Shown one piece after another: positions 25,101 through 37,000 of a DNA stretch of 64,000 nucleotides (the stretch's first letter is position 1; every line of letters begins with the position of its first letter). The notes beneath the pieces are model-generated. The model searched no databases and was not told the DNA's origin. It saw only the letters and a list, made by a program, of their open reading frames with translations. Source of the stretch: Maniola hyperantus (Eukaryota > Arthropoda > Insecta > Lepidoptera > Nymphalidae); contig NC_048542.1 of assembly GCF_902806685.2 (NCBI RefSeq), positions 5,254,533 through 5,318,532 of the forward strand. Reading direction: 5' to 3'. A program made the translations under genes and the position numbers.

Positions 25101-25873
25101 ATTAGTTTTTTTTTTTAATTAGCATAACGAAAAACTCTTAGCGTACAGTAGGTAAATACACCACTACTTCTTAGTTACCTTAAAAATATTAAAGGTGAAT
25201 ACAGGAAAAGTTATCGTTTTAATTGCGCAGAAAAATGTTTTACTTTAATTTAACAATGTTATTAAAAATAGTTTTGTTTCTAAAATATAATTGAATGTGT
25301 GAAACATTATGTCAACGCTGCGTGTCACATAATGTTTTGACCAATTGCAATTTTTATGGATATTTGAGGACACTCTTTAATTTTTAAGCTGCATAAACGT
25401 GTCAATCGAATTATGAGTAAGCCATTTTTATAGTAATTAAAAATTAGTGGTGTGTCACGTTTTGTAGTAAAACGGGAATATAAAGTAGATTTTTTCGAAT
25501 CTCCACAGAAGATTTCGCAAATGACGTAGAACTAACTGAAGAGCAACAGACCCTACTCTTAGAGGAGTATGAGAGAGAGATAGCTTCAAAAAAAACTAAG
25601 CCCGCGCGAGACGTCACAAACAATAACATTAAAAAAGACGAAACGGACGCCAGAGACAAACTAAACAATAAGGCCGCAGACAAAAAACAGAGCATAGGCA
25701 AGAAAAACAAAAATAAATCTCCAATTAAAGGAAAAACAGATGAATGCGGTAACAATTTAGTTGAAGATTATTTCGGTGATAAAGAGCAAGTTAAAGATGA
25801 CGCGAGCGCTAATTCCGATGAAAGTTGGGAAAAGGAGTTTGAATTTGAAGAATCTGTTGAACAAAAAGCCTGA
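19176..25873 (+). CDS. BSDC1: BSD domain-containing protein 1 (BSDC1)
   Basis: Nine exons join in frame: 19176-19186, 20205-20304, 21450-21566, 22280-22337, 23276-23373, 23735-23946, 24653-24781, 24892-24983 and 25509-25873, giving 393 residues. All introns are GT-AG. The N-terminus has the family segment NWWDSWISSAKTK followed by an amphipathic helix (SAEVYTMVKKDLDEIGSAVK). The BSD domain is in exons 6-7, about residues 148-205, with FEAWRSSLE and EEFWERYLFRV, the Phe/Trp pair that names the fold. The tail is acidic and lysine-rich and ends SDESWEKEFEFEESVEQKA. BSDC1 proteins are conserved in animals but poorly characterised; related BSD proteins take part in transcription or membrane-linked processes. 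Exon 1 has only 11 coding bases; its ATG context and the donor AAGTAAGT support the start. Introns hold SINE, Helitron, RTE and gypsy-type fragments. Confidence 0.9.
19926..20045 (-). mobile_element. RTE-like tail fragment in BSDC1 intron 1
   Basis: The reverse-oriented sequence begins with (ATC)n followed by CAGCCTGTTTACGTCCACTG and TTGGACATAGGCCTTCCCTA. A second, similar piece is at 20,582-20,650. Confidence 0.55.
20582..20740 (-). mobile_element. RTE-like tail fragment in BSDC1 intron 2
   Basis: It starts with (ATCA)n, then CAGCCTGTTTGCGTCCACTG and CTGGACATAGGCCTTCCCAA, in the reverse orientation. Confidence 0.5.
21055..21375 (+). mobile_element. RTE-like LINE 3' end in BSDC1 intron 2
   Basis: One frame encodes the reverse-transcriptase C-terminus (QWVAKLKWQWAGHIIRKT, then WRPRTGRRSVGRPPLGRRTT) and it ends in (GAT)n. 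It stops 75 bp before BSDC1 exon 3. Confidence 0.7.
21886..21980 (+). mobile_element. Lep1-type Helitron fragment
   Basis: The body matches TTTTGTACAGAGATAG, TTACATCCCAGGA and CCTACTTTTTATCCTGGAAA of the Helitron consensus, interrupted by an ACACACAGCACACAC run. Confidence 0.4.
22374..22483. mobile_element. GC-rich MITE, truncated, in BSDC1 intron 4
   Basis: The left end TAGTACGCGACAGGTCGAGA and the core are present; the right arm is missing. Confidence 0.6.
22541..22876 (-). mobile_element. tRNA-derived SINE, second family, in BSDC1 intron 4
   Basis: On the minus strand the head reads CTCCCTGGCGCAGTGGTGAG (A box) and GGGTTCGATTCC (B box), and a poly(A) tail appears as the T-run at 22,541-22,557. 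Fragments recur at 33,470, 53,780 and 62,755. Confidence 0.75.
22930..23040. mobile_element. Fragment of the 5133-5590 fold-back MITE family
   Basis: It matches AAAGCCACTATGATCCAAAC, GTTGGGGACACTACTCAG and TAACGAAGGTCTGGCACATG of the MITE right arm. Confidence 0.55.
23405..23663 (+). mobile_element. Lep1-type Helitron in BSDC1 intron 5
   Basis: It contains the CTGTCTGTCTG run, AGCTTGCATCCCGGGGAAGG and the 3' end GATGCGGACGAAATCACGTG followed by ATAATCTAG. Confidence 0.6.
24008..24274 (+). mobile_element. Gypsy-type LTR retrotransposon fragment (reverse transcriptase)
   Basis: A short open stretch encodes an RT piece with RFCVDYRMLNNVTKKDSYPL, the first catalytic region (TVDLKSGYWQ) and FRVMPF. 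It ends at a stop at 24,272-24,274, before the YxDD region. No LTRs, gag, protease or integrase are visible. It lies in BSDC1 intron 6 and is a dead remnant. Confidence 0.8.
24376..24449 (+). pseudogene. Partial duplicate of BSDC1 exon 6
   Basis: GCGTACAGTCCAGAGTTC and CAGCGCTTGCAGACTAAAC here match 23,783-23,800 and the CGGCGCTTGCAGACCAAC segment of BSDC1 exon 6 nearby, with an internal deletion of about 24 bases. No splice sites flank it, so it is a pseudo-exon. Confidence 0.7.
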
Positions 25874-26075
25874 TTGTTGGCTTACATCACTTGGGTGTAT
25901 GCGTCCAAATGACGACCAGTCACAGAATTGACTGCTTTCAACAGAATGAAACCAATATAAAGAGACTAGACAAAAATAGAGCATAATAATAATTATTAAT
26001 TACTGACAAAAAAATCAGTATGGAACAGTCTTTGTTGTATAGAAGCAGGCGTTATTTTGCGGAAGTCCATGATAT

Positions 26076-26121
26076 ACAATGAACCAAAAGCTTATAGCAA
26101 AATTAAGCTTTTGGTTCATTG
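26076..26121. repeat. Hairpin with AACCAAAAGCTTA arms
   Basis: CAATGAACCAAAAGCTTA (from 26,078) pairs perfectly with TAAGCTTTTGGTTCATTG (ending near 26,121) across a short loop. The same arm occurs once more at about 37,495 in a dispersed repeat. Confidence 0.7.
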
Positions 26122-26726
26122 TGGAACAGTCTTTGTTTAATCGTTTATTATAATATGGGTGTGGGTACGTCTATACGATTTTCATTAAAATCAAAGATAC
26201 AAAAAGACTATCTAAAGTTGAAGCCAAACACCAGAATTTTAAAACCATCAAGCATGAAGTGATTGATAGACTATAAGGTGAGCTAAAAAAAGGTTGTTTT
26301 GAAATTTCGTATGTTTATGTGAAAATGTGTTAACTGACAGCTTACCTCGATAATCTCAGAAAAGCCAATAGTTACTAAGTAACAAAAAATTAAACACTGT
26401 TTTTCACAAACGCCATACTAAAAAATCATTTCAATAAAAATAAGTCTCGATATAACTAAAATTTAAGTGGACAGGCACGGTTAGTTGAATTTGCTATTTT
26501 ATGAAAAAAGCACTGACTTCACAAGTACGCTGGATCTGCGATTGCCGACCAGTTTTTGAACAAACGATTTTCGCCATTTTGGTGCTGATAGCAGCAATGA
26601 CTATCATGTGATCGTACCCGGAACCTCGAAATGTTGACGAGACATCGTCAACATAGAGTCAATACGAAGACCACTTGATGCAGAATTTTAATTCCCGGCA
26701 CGCTCGATAGGGCGCTCCGAATTGGC

Positions 26727-26793
26727 ATATAAAAATAACTGTTATTTATTTCTATGTCTGGAACATAGAAATAAATAACAGTTATTTTTATAT
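26727..26793. repeat. Perfect hairpin, 30-bp stem and 7-nt loop
   Basis: Positions 26,727-26,756 and 26,764-26,793 are exact reverse complements around the loop TCTGGAA. The arms are AT-rich (centre AACTGTTATTTATTTCTATG). The absence of mismatches suggests a recent inverted duplication or a young fold-back element rather than a conserved pre-miRNA. Confidence 0.85.
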
Positions 26794-28229
26794 TTATAAT
26801 GTTCATTTTAGTGGAAAAAGGTAATGTTTATTTTAAATTAAAAGTTGGAAAATGAGTCGTTTACAAAATAAGTTGTATAAGTTAAAAATTCCTTGCGAAA
26901 TTAGAAAAACTAATGAACTCTTCAATAATGTCCATTTTAGAAACTGAATAGACGTTAAAATTATGTGTATGTTAATGTGAAATAGACTACTAATTTAAGG
27001 TGAATTTTGACTATGTACCTATATTGTATAATACAGAGTTAAAACATGTTTTAAATATTTAACAATTTACTCTATATTTTCATGTTCGCCTGAAGAACAT
27101 TATGGATGGCTAAGTCAGAATTCATCTTAACGTAGGTGGATTATATTAATAAGTGCCTAGGTACAATGCACCTGGACATAAATTGTAAGCAACAACTCGT
27201 TTTTGTTTACAACAAACAACAAACTTCCGTGTTGTGCGCAGTATCTACAACATAGCCAGGAACAAATTTTCGTAGCTAATAACTTGCGGTACAATATCAT
27301 TATATCTCAACTCATCACGAGTGGCACGACTCTTGACAGTTTCGCAAAAAATTGTGTCTTTTAGACCTTATAAAATCATCATTAGTGTTTGTTACAGGCG
27401 CTTATATTTAATTTGATTTATTGAAAAGTATTTTTGAAAATTATATTTTTATCATTCGTAGTGTTTATATTGGTAGATATTTACTGGTAGAAGACTTTCC
27501 TTAGTAATTTACCATAACTTACTTACTTTCAACTAGAGCCTAATAAATAACCTATCACAACTTTTTTGATTGAGTACATATTTTCATTTCAATTCTTAAC
27601 TTTTCTAAATAATGTAACATAATCACCAGGTATCTATCTATCAGTAGATTTACTTATTATTTCTAGCATTTATTCATGCTTATATGTTTTAATAACAATC
27701 TCCTTACCTACTTAATGTTCCCACCCAGATTTGACAATCATTTATGGTCGATATTATATTAATCTATCTGTAATCTGTCCACAATTAATATCTTTACTAA
27801 GTTTCATACCTACAGATTATAGATAGATTATTATAATTAAATTTCGGCCGTTAGTATTTATACCAGAATGTTCGTCATTACTCATTAGTCATTAGACATC
27901 CTAAATCTGACTCTGTACATACATCTCGACAACGTTGATAGATAGAGTTCGAGTAACGGAACGCTATATCTGAGTAAATTAGTACGTAGAAATTCATTTT
28001 AAAGCTCGAGTTTGTCCATATGTCCGCGCTCCTAGTGCAAAATTGTAAAGTGAAAATATGTAGTACAGAATATACCTATTATGTACCTACCTACCTATAC
28101 CTTTTAAAACTAGGTCCTATAAGAGCCTGTTAGGGCTGTTAGGGCTTGTTTTACCCACTAACTGCCTGAAAATATTACCACTTGTTCAGATGAAGCGTTT
28201 TACTCGATATTGGGACTAAATATAAAATA

Positions 28230-28451
28230 CTAGCTGATGCTCGCGATTTCGTCCGCGTGGATTTACGTTTTTCAAAATCCCGCGGGAACTCTTTGATTTT
28301 CCGGGATAAAAAGTAGCCTCTGTGTTAATCCAGGGTATAATCTATCTTCATTCCAAATTTCAGCCAAATCCGTATAGTAGTTTTTGCGTGAAGGAGTAAC
28401 AAACATACACACACACACATACAAACTTTCGCCTTTATAATATTAGTGTGA
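28230..28451 (-). mobile_element. Lep1-type Helitron
   Basis: It has the CTAGCTGATGCTCGCGATTT hairpin end at the left and ATAATATTAGTGTGA at the right, with the standard body between. Confidence 0.65.
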
Positions 28452-29234
28452 TTGGTGCAAATATTTTAGAATATTAAATGTCTTTGATATATATTTCAAA
28501 CCTTAGGTATCTTGTCTGTCGCGTACTATAGGTCCCTTAGGTTTAGCCACTTTAACTATGGCCTCGCTTTGTTCCATACTAGGTACCAGTTTTATCTAAA
28601 AGGATATATCTTGTAATACAGACAGTCAAAACAATCGCAATTTTCATGATCCCGTCAATAAAAATTACGGTGTGCACAAGACGTGATAACAATGTTACAT
28701 ATTTTTCAATTTATTGGTGCTTCGGGTGTACGCAATCTTTTAACTAAAATAGCATGGTTAAATGTAATGCTATTACTTTGAATACGTTTCCTGCGAAAAA
28801 GAATACAATATATTAAGACATGTCAATTTATTTAAAGATTTTATACGGTAGTATACAAATACAGCCAAATCAGTCTGAACCCCTCCTACTAAATTAAACG
28901 TGTATCGCAGAAAACGCTTCATCTGGACAAGTTCTAACTTTAATCATTCCAATTTATTTATTTTTACCCAAGAAGTACATGAGTATCTTTTATTTTTACT
29001 GTTATTTTTCTTTATAAAATTTTACATTATATAATACAGATAATAAATAATTTACGCGATAGATCCATTGACGTGAAATAAAAACAAATGAAATTGTGTG
29101 TTTTTAACCGACTTCAAAAAAAGGAGGAGGTTCTCAATTCGTCGGAATCTTTTTTTTTTCCTTCAATGGATTTGTCAATTTAACTCTGCTTAATTTAAAC
29201 TATAAGGAATATAAATTGTTAAATATACAATAGG

Positions 29235-29780
29235 ACTAGTATAGTAATTGCAATCAGGGTATGAGGTGGGGGGGTCGCCCCGCACGTCACCCGCGCTCAC
29301 CTGCACCGGGTTAGCGCGAGGGCTGTGCGGCGGGGTGGTTACGTAAAACGTTACAGTAGCGACAGCAACGCGACAGCAGTAGCAATGCGACAGTTCGTTT
29401 GCTGTCTCTCTTCTTTTTCTTCTTATTTTGCTTTGTGGCTATTGCTGTCTCTCTCTAGCCGGACGTTTGACAGCAATGATCGCGAGATTTACGCCTGTCG
29501 CGAGATACGTAATCACCCCGCCGGTTAGCGCCAGGGCTGTGCGGCAGGGTGGTTACGTAAAACGTTGCAGTAGCGACAGCAACGCGACAGCTGTAGCAAT
29601 GCGATAGTTAATTTGCTGTCTCTCTTCTTATTTTGCTTTGTGGCTATTGCTGCCTCTCTCTAGCCGGACGTTTGACAGCAATGATCGCGAGATTTACGCC
29701 TTTCGCGAGATACGTAATCACCCCGCGGGCGTGCGGGGCGTTCCCTCCCCGATTGCCATTTCAACCTGTCGCGTACTATA
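29235..29780. mobile_element. GC-rich MITE containing an inner, tandemly repeated element
   Basis: The outer ends (GCAATCAGGGTATGAGG left; CCCGATTGCCATTTCAACCT right) belong to the GC-rich MITE family. Inside are two related units of about 190 bp (about 29,331-29,521 and 29,548-29,727). Each starts GGGTGGTTACGTAAAACGTT and ends GAGATACGTAATCACCCCG, which are imperfect inverted repeats of each other. Units share AGCCGGACGTTTGACAGCAA and differ by small indels. Confidence 0.65.
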
Positions 29781-30441
29781 ACCTACTATTACAAAACTAT
29801 TAGAAAGTAAAAGTGTGATATCCCGTTTCGATCGATTGATAGAATTAAGAAATATTTAGTTTTATAGTTGGATGGCTTCGGTTTAACATGTTAGTAGGAA
29901 CTGTTAGGACAATATAATTGATTCAAGTATTTCAATTCAATTTTTATCGTGGATTCGTCACAAATAATAATAACTAACTAAGTATATACTAAACCTAAAT
30001 TCATGCTTAAGAGCTTTTTTTAATTGTTAATAAATATACTTTTGCTAAAGTTACATTAACAACTAAAAAAGTAAAAACTTCTTCGTCACCTTAATCGATG
30101 CGGGTCCCGTGAAAATTGCATTGAAAAAGAATATATTAAAACTATATTTTGGCCAAAATGTATGTGCACGAAAAATATAATTGTATCATAATAATATATT
30201 TAATGCAATAGATTTTAGGTACCCAGCTATCTTCTTGTGGAGATATTAGATTTCGTTATGTTTGTGTAAATTATGATTATATTAAAAATACGAATAAAAG
30301 TTGTTAAAAAATCGTAAATATTCTTATTATTTTACACACAATAATTAACAATTGGACCTAAGGATTAAAATCGTACTTTTGATATAACAGCTGTTCACAC
30401 ATTAAGTTAAAAGGGCGAGTGAGAACTTAAAATTTATGCAA

Positions 30442-30604
30442 AAGGTCCGGTATCCACATAAGCGGAGAGGAGAGGAGATGCGTTCAATCGACCAATCAGT
30501 TTCAAAATATATGGAGGTGAAAAAATTCTCGTAATTTTTAACAAATCGTATCAGTTTACTGTTAACATCTTCTCTCCGCTCCACTTAGGTGGATGCCGAA
30601 CCTT
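30442..30604. mobile_element. MITE with AAGGTCCGGTATCCAC terminal repeats
   Basis: AAGGTCCGGTATCCACATAAG at the left pairs imperfectly with CTTAGGTGGATGCCGAACCTT at the right, with GCGGAG/CTCCGC inside. A diverged relative is at 52,114-52,225. Confidence 0.65.
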
Positions 30605-30782
30605 ATAATTGGAATGGTGGGGACCATTCAAAGAAGTGCAAAATGTCTGGCATTGTATCTCAAGCCCACAGTAACTTATCTTTATTATTATTATTGGCTG
30701 TTAGAAAATCGATGGATTTTGTTGGGGTCCAAAAGTGCTAGAATGGCGACCTCGCATGTTCCGCATCTCGCACACCCACAGG

Positions 30783-30925
30783 GAGGAACGATCAGCGACT
30801 ATGAAGTTTGGATTATTGTGGCTTTGGGAGATAACAGGTAATAAAGATGTACAACATCTTACGTCAAAGTATAAAGTCTATTTATATATTTTTTAAGAAG
30901 GTTGGCACGCGCTGGCCCTCTATTT
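30783..30925. mobile_element. Fold-back MITE fragment (5133-5590 family)
   Basis: It matches GAACGATCAGCGACTATGAA, GGCTTTGGGAGATAACAGGT and GTCAAAGTATAAAGTCTA of the MITE left arm. Confidence 0.6.
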
Positions 30926-30954
30926 TTTGACTTATGCACTATTAGAACTTCACT

Positions 30955-31008
30955 GATGCTATATACAGCAGTGGACATCTATCGGTTGATGATGACGATG
31001 AAAGAAAG
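30955..31008 (+). mobile_element. RTE-like tail scrap
   Basis: CAGCAGTGGACATCTATCGG followed by TTGATGATGACGATGA is the extreme 3' end of the RTE tail. Confidence 0.45.
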
Positions 31009-31032
31009 CAAGGCAGCAAATAGATTTTATAT

Positions 31033-34000
31033 TTAATTGGTCCCAATGTGAAATCTCGACATATCAGGCGACGCTTGTCCCGGGGCCTGATGCGGGTAGA
31101 ACACGCTCGGCGCGTCCGGGGTGAGCTCGGCAGGCGAGTCGTCGGGGCGCGGGTACGGGTGGTGCGGCGGAGCGCCCATCCATTGCGGGTACCAGTACAG
31201 ACCCTGCAATGGTAATAGATTACGACATCCAAGTAAATAATAAACAAACTGATCTAGAAATCGAAAAATGATGTTCCCACACCTACAGTATTTTTAAAAG
31301 ACCTATTCAATGATACCCCACACTATGGGGTAGACGAGAAAAAAAAATCATCCCCACTTTACATGTAGGGGAGCTACCCTAAAAAAATATTTATCACAAT
31401 TTTATTTCACCACTTTGTCGGCGTGATTAATATTTATACCCATGCCAAATTACAGATGCCTGAGAGTTCTCCATAATGTTCTCAAAGGTGTGTGAAGTCT
31501 GCCAATCCGCACGTGGCCAGCGTGGTAGACTATGGCCAAAACCCTTCTTACTCTGAGAGGAGACCCGTGCTTTGTAGTGAGCCGGTGATGGGTTGATGAT
31601 GATGAAATAACAGATTTCTAGCACTAATAGTCTCTGAGATTAACCGAGGACGGACGGACGGACGGACATGGCGAAACTGTAAGGGTTCCTTGATTACTAC
31701 GGAACCCTAAAAATGGATCGATGTTTGTTAGTCTCACAAAAACTCGTGAACGGCTGAACCGATTTGCCTAATTTTGGTGTTGAAATATTTGTAGTCGCTA
31801 CAATGTCACGATCCCAATCACCTCTTATTTGGCTACAATGCATTGTTGCAACAAGAATACCATAAAGTCGGCGAATCACAACGATTGTGATTGTAATAAT
31901 GATTGATGCAGTTTTGCCGCAATCGAGCTACAGAACAAGCCAAACAAAAATAAGAATTCTATATATTGCTAGGCGGATTGTTTATAGTGTGTTAGATGAA
32001 TAATGTTGATAGTCTGCACCCTGTGACATTCTCCAAGAGTCTATGGTTTCGGATGGACTCTACACTTGATGGTAACGCGGGGACGATGAATAGTGCTTTG
32101 TATCGACTTGTAAATTAATTAAATAAGAAACAGTGATTAAAACTAGTTAAAGTATAACAGATTAGTATTAATTCTAACAATATGTACCTTATTTCCTGAT
32201 CCGGAACATGTATACCGGTACTCGTTCACCGTGAGGGGATCTAGGTAGCTGATACCAGCTATGGATCCGTAGTTTGGAGGGAACATAAACCAACACCCAT
32301 CCAAGGTATCTGAAAATCAACGATTAGGTTATGGAATCTTCTTCCTAGTTCGTGGTAATTAACCAAAATTTACTTATTGGCATTTGGCACTGTCGAACTC
32401 TTAGGAAATTAGCCTCTCAAAATTAAGGAAGAGTGACCACCAAAGGAAAAAATTATAAATAGGTAAATATTTAATGAAACCCGACTCCCTCCGACGCGTC
32501 GCCACATGCAATTTGGGCAAAGAAAGTCAAAGTACCTATTTATTCAAAATAGGCACACTTTTTGATTAAAAAATCCTTTTTAATTCTATTTAAATTTATG
32601 GCTGATGACAAGAGGTCTTAAATATAAATATTTTGCTATCAATATTAAACTTTATAATATTATAAAACTTTTTTCTCAATTTCGTAGGTAATAAGAAACA
32701 GACGTCTATAGTACGCGACAGGTTGAAATGGCAATCGGGGAGGGAACGCCCCGCACGCCCGCACGCTGTGCTGTGCGGGCGCAGGAGACGTCATGTTTGT
32801 GAGCTGCCGTCTACCTACTACGTCAATGGGTATAATATGTTGCAACCAAACTTACAAGTAATATTGTCGTAGTAATCGGGACCACCAGGAGGTTCCGTGG
32901 TGAACTGGTACGGTTCCGTGGTTTGTTCGAAGAAAGGTGGGATTGGGGACGGGCCGTTGCCAGGGTCGCCCGGAATTATAAAAGGTCCTAAAATAAAACA
33001 AAGAAATGAAAAATATTATGGCATCACTTTTGTAAATACGTAGTACGTAGGTACCACAGAATACTTAACCGATATTCTGATGCGAGTTTGTTGTACCCAC
33101 TAACTTGTAATACTTTGGAGCTGTGCTGGTGATTAGCTACCTACTTACCTCCGTAGAAATTAGTGTTGTTCCATTCGCAAACGTGGTGGTCGCAAACTAA
33201 CGGTGTCATCGGTTCTTTTGTGTAAAATGCGTGGCCGTTAGGTACAAACTATAAAAAAAAGAAATTATCGAATGTATAAAGCTACCAACTAAGATTGGAC
33301 CACGATAGGATTAGGTAACGCCTAAGTTTGACAGCAACAGTGTGACGATCGCAATCGCGATTGGCTAACATACAATCTGGCTGGCTGATATCGCTATTGG
33401 ATACAATCCAGTGTTGCAGCAAGAAGTCAGCCAATCACAACAATTGAAATTGAAACCCTTCCAGGTTAGCCCGCTTCCATCTTAGACTGCATCATCCCTT
33501 ACCACCAGGTGAGACTGCATCATCCCTTACCACCAGGTGGGACTGCAGTCAATGGCTAACTAATTGTATCTGAATAAAATAAAATAATTTTAATGATTGA
33601 TGCAGCTTTTCCGTAATCGACCAGCTATTAGGTACTTCCTGATCGTCAATATTGCTAACATTTACGCTCTGAAGCTTCTTAGCCTTAACCCCAAAAACCA
33701 TATGAGGGTTGATTTGAAATTGCAAAATAGACCAAATAAATATGATATAGTGATGATTGGGTGTGCGATACAATTTTTATTATAGGAAAGAAGTATAAAA
33801 AGGAATCCTGGGTTTACGTACCAACATATAATCATAATGTCTATACCGTATCCCTTGAATGTTAAAGTCCAGTATAAAAGATCCTGAGGTGATGATACAA
33901 GACGCAGCAGTAAGTGGGGGTAGTTTGTACATGATAAGTCCGCATTTGACGATCGCCTTCGGAAGCGTTGACACGTCTCGCACATGTTGGAGATTCTTTT

Positions 34001-37000
34001 TGAATGGGAACCTGAAATAAACTGTACCTAAAGATTTTTAAGAGGTATTATAGCGAAAGAGTCATCGGGTTGACCACATTGCCCTAGATTTGGTCAATTA
34101 GTAATACTAGTATTTACTGTTTAGTTGTACCTACACAAATTTTGTTATTCTAGTTTGTAAAATATCACCTTTCCCATCATAGCTACAGGGATTCAATCAA
34201 TATAGCAATTCTTTACTGTTTGGGTAAAATAGGTAGGTACCTTATTCCTGTGTGGTACCGATATAGTTGGGCAAGAACTTGGTTGAATTTATGAAATGTT
34301 GTTTTGACAAAAAAATGTGAAGTGGAGGCGATCACAATGGATCGGAGACGGTCGAAGTGATATAGGGTATTCAAGAACCTGCATACCTAGTATAGCCCCA
34401 AAGTATAAGAAGAAGAAGAAGACGATGAACCTACTTGAAATCTTTGAACTTACCTGAATATACAAATACCTAGGTGACACTCCAGCCCGTGTATAAAGTT
34501 GTCACCCTGGAAAACTATGCTCGGATCCTCTTCCAGATAATATTTGTTATCGTCCGCGAAATGAACGAAGCCTAGAAAGTGGAACCCTCTGCCTCTGCAG
34601 TGAGGGGTTATTCCGCGCCCCATGTTGTAGATGTCGCTGTACAACTCCGATATAAAGATGTAGACATTCTTGCCGCAGTAAAATTCTGCAAAAAAAACGT
34701 CAAGTGCGAGTCAGACTCGCGCACCGATGGTTCCTTACTCGGGTATTTTTTTCGACATTTTGCACGATAAATCAAAAACTGTTAAGTATACATAAAAATA
34801 AATAAAAATCGGATTTAAAATGTACAGGCATCAATCGCCTTTCATATGATACACCACTTGGTGTAGTTATCTTACTTTGAAAATTGAAAATACTAATTCT
34901 AGTTCATGAACACATTTTTTTTGTGATGGTAAGTACCACAAATTCACGGTTTTCGGATGTTTGCTTGGAAAATGTTAATAAAACCAATCTCATAATAACA
35001 GTTTTCTATAACCTTACCTTGACTAAGGTAAAATTCAGATGGAACCGCACCACCAGCCCCTGAATTAAAAGTGGCGACTCTTTCAGTTTTTATCGCATTG
35101 TGATTGTCGTACATAGTCAGCATGTTGTCTATTACATCTTCCAAAGCGATCAGCAGGACCTGGATTCAGAGATACAGGAGAATATAAGAACAGACTAAGC
35201 AAGCAGACGCAATCATTGAGCATAACAATTCTTTTAATTCGAGTAGGTACCTACTTAAAAACCGGCTAAGTGCGAGTCGGACTTGCGCACTGAGGGTTCC
35301 TTACGTACTACAGAAGAATTAAAACGGCAAGAATGACTTTTGTTAACGAACTGTAAAACTAACTTTGTTTGTAGAGATTTAAAAAACTATGATAGAGCAT
35401 AGTTTTATTTTTCTACGAAATATACATAAACTTCTATTGACCATAATTATTATAAATTTGTGAATTGGTAAACTTCGGAGACAAGGGAGATTAGGAACGG
35501 TATTTTTTTCGACATTTTGCATGATGAATCAAAAACTATTATGCATAAAAATAAATAAAAATCATTTTCAGAATGTACCTACAGGTAAATCCCTTTCATA
35601 TGAAACCCCACTGATATAGTTATCTTACTTGGAAAATTGAAAATACTTAATTCTAGTTCATTTTTTTTTCCTTTACTTGTGATATAAGAGGTCACCTACC
35701 TGCCAAATTTTATGATTCTAGATCAACGGGAAGTACCCTAAAGGTTTTCTTGACTGACACGACGGACAGACAGCAAAGTGATCCTATAAGGGTTCTTTTT
35801 TTCTTTTGAGGTACGGAACCCTAATAAAAAGTAGAAACTTACCTTTAGTTCCTTTATGTGCATGTTAATAAATCTACCGAGGTGGTCAGTCGCAATGTGG
35901 ACATGCTCGTTAATGATATACTGAAATAAAGAATTAAATAGATGTACCCTTTTATTGAGACGGCACGTGGGGTAGGATGCGTGTTGCCTGCGGGAGGGGA
36001 CAGCAGCATTGAATTCCTTGATGTTTACCTCAACTGTTACCCTCCCGCAACACGCGCCTTACCCCACAAGCCATCTCAGTGACTTGAGTACCGTTGTTTG
36101 ATACGGCACGTGGGTTAGGATGCGTGTTGCCTGCGGGAGGGTGACAGCGGCATTGAACTCCTTGATTTTCACCTCAACCGTTACCCTCCCGCAACACGCG
36201 CCGTCTCAGTGAAACGGTATACCTAAAGATGTATAACAAACTCAGGTTGTTGTTAACGGAAAGCAGCGACCCAGATAAAAGGGTGAGAGTAGTGGATCCG
36301 TCCTCCTGCGTAGTGCGTAGGTATTTTGTCGTTCGGTACGCGTTCTTGATAAGAACATGCCTGTGCATTACACCTCTGTTCTGCAATCCGATCTGACGCT
36401 TTAGTAAAAATTAAAATTTCTACCACACCCAGCCTTATAAGAAACTCAGAGTCACTCAGCGGACGATGGAGAGAGCTATGCTCAAAGTTTCTCTATGTGG
36501 CCAAATCAGAAATAAGGAGATCCGTATTCCGTAGAATCATAACCGACATAGCCCAATGCAATGGGTTGCGAGCTGAAGTAGCCATGGGCGGGGCACATCG
36601 TTCCAAAAACCGGTAGACGTTTGGGGTCCAAAGATGCGGGCGGTATGGCGCCCTCTCATCGGCAAACCCCCACTAGGTGAACAGATAAACAAGTCGCAGG
36701 AAGCAGCTGGATCCAGGCGGCCTGCGGTGGAAGTCCCTGCAAGAGACCTATGTCTAGCAGTGCTCGTCTACTGGTTGATCACGGGCCTTGACAGACACGA
36801 CAGACAGACACCGAAGTAGGTAATCCTACTATAGCGATTCCTTTTTTCTCTGGAGATACGAAACTATGCATGGTATAAAATAAAAGATCTGTCGGTAGGT
36901 ACACTTACCTGATCAGGCGCCCTCTTAATTTTCATCATCTCTATCTGGTAGTGCGCGAGATGGTCTAGCTTGTCCGTCGGGTCGTGACCGTAGATCTCAT

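Larger units (their letters stand above)
25874..31032. other. Intergenic region between convergent BSDC1 and gene A
   Basis: No coding frame is supported. The region holds two hairpins near 26.1 and 26.7 kb, a Helitron at 28.2 kb, a large composite GC-rich element at 29.2-29.8 kb, a MITE at 30.4 kb and a fold-back MITE fragment at 30.8 kb, each listed separately. The rest is AT-rich. Confidence 0.5.

Noticed and set aside
26727..26793. microRNA precursor
   Set aside because: The stem is perfect and very AT-rich; without small-RNA evidence a fold-back repeat is more likely.
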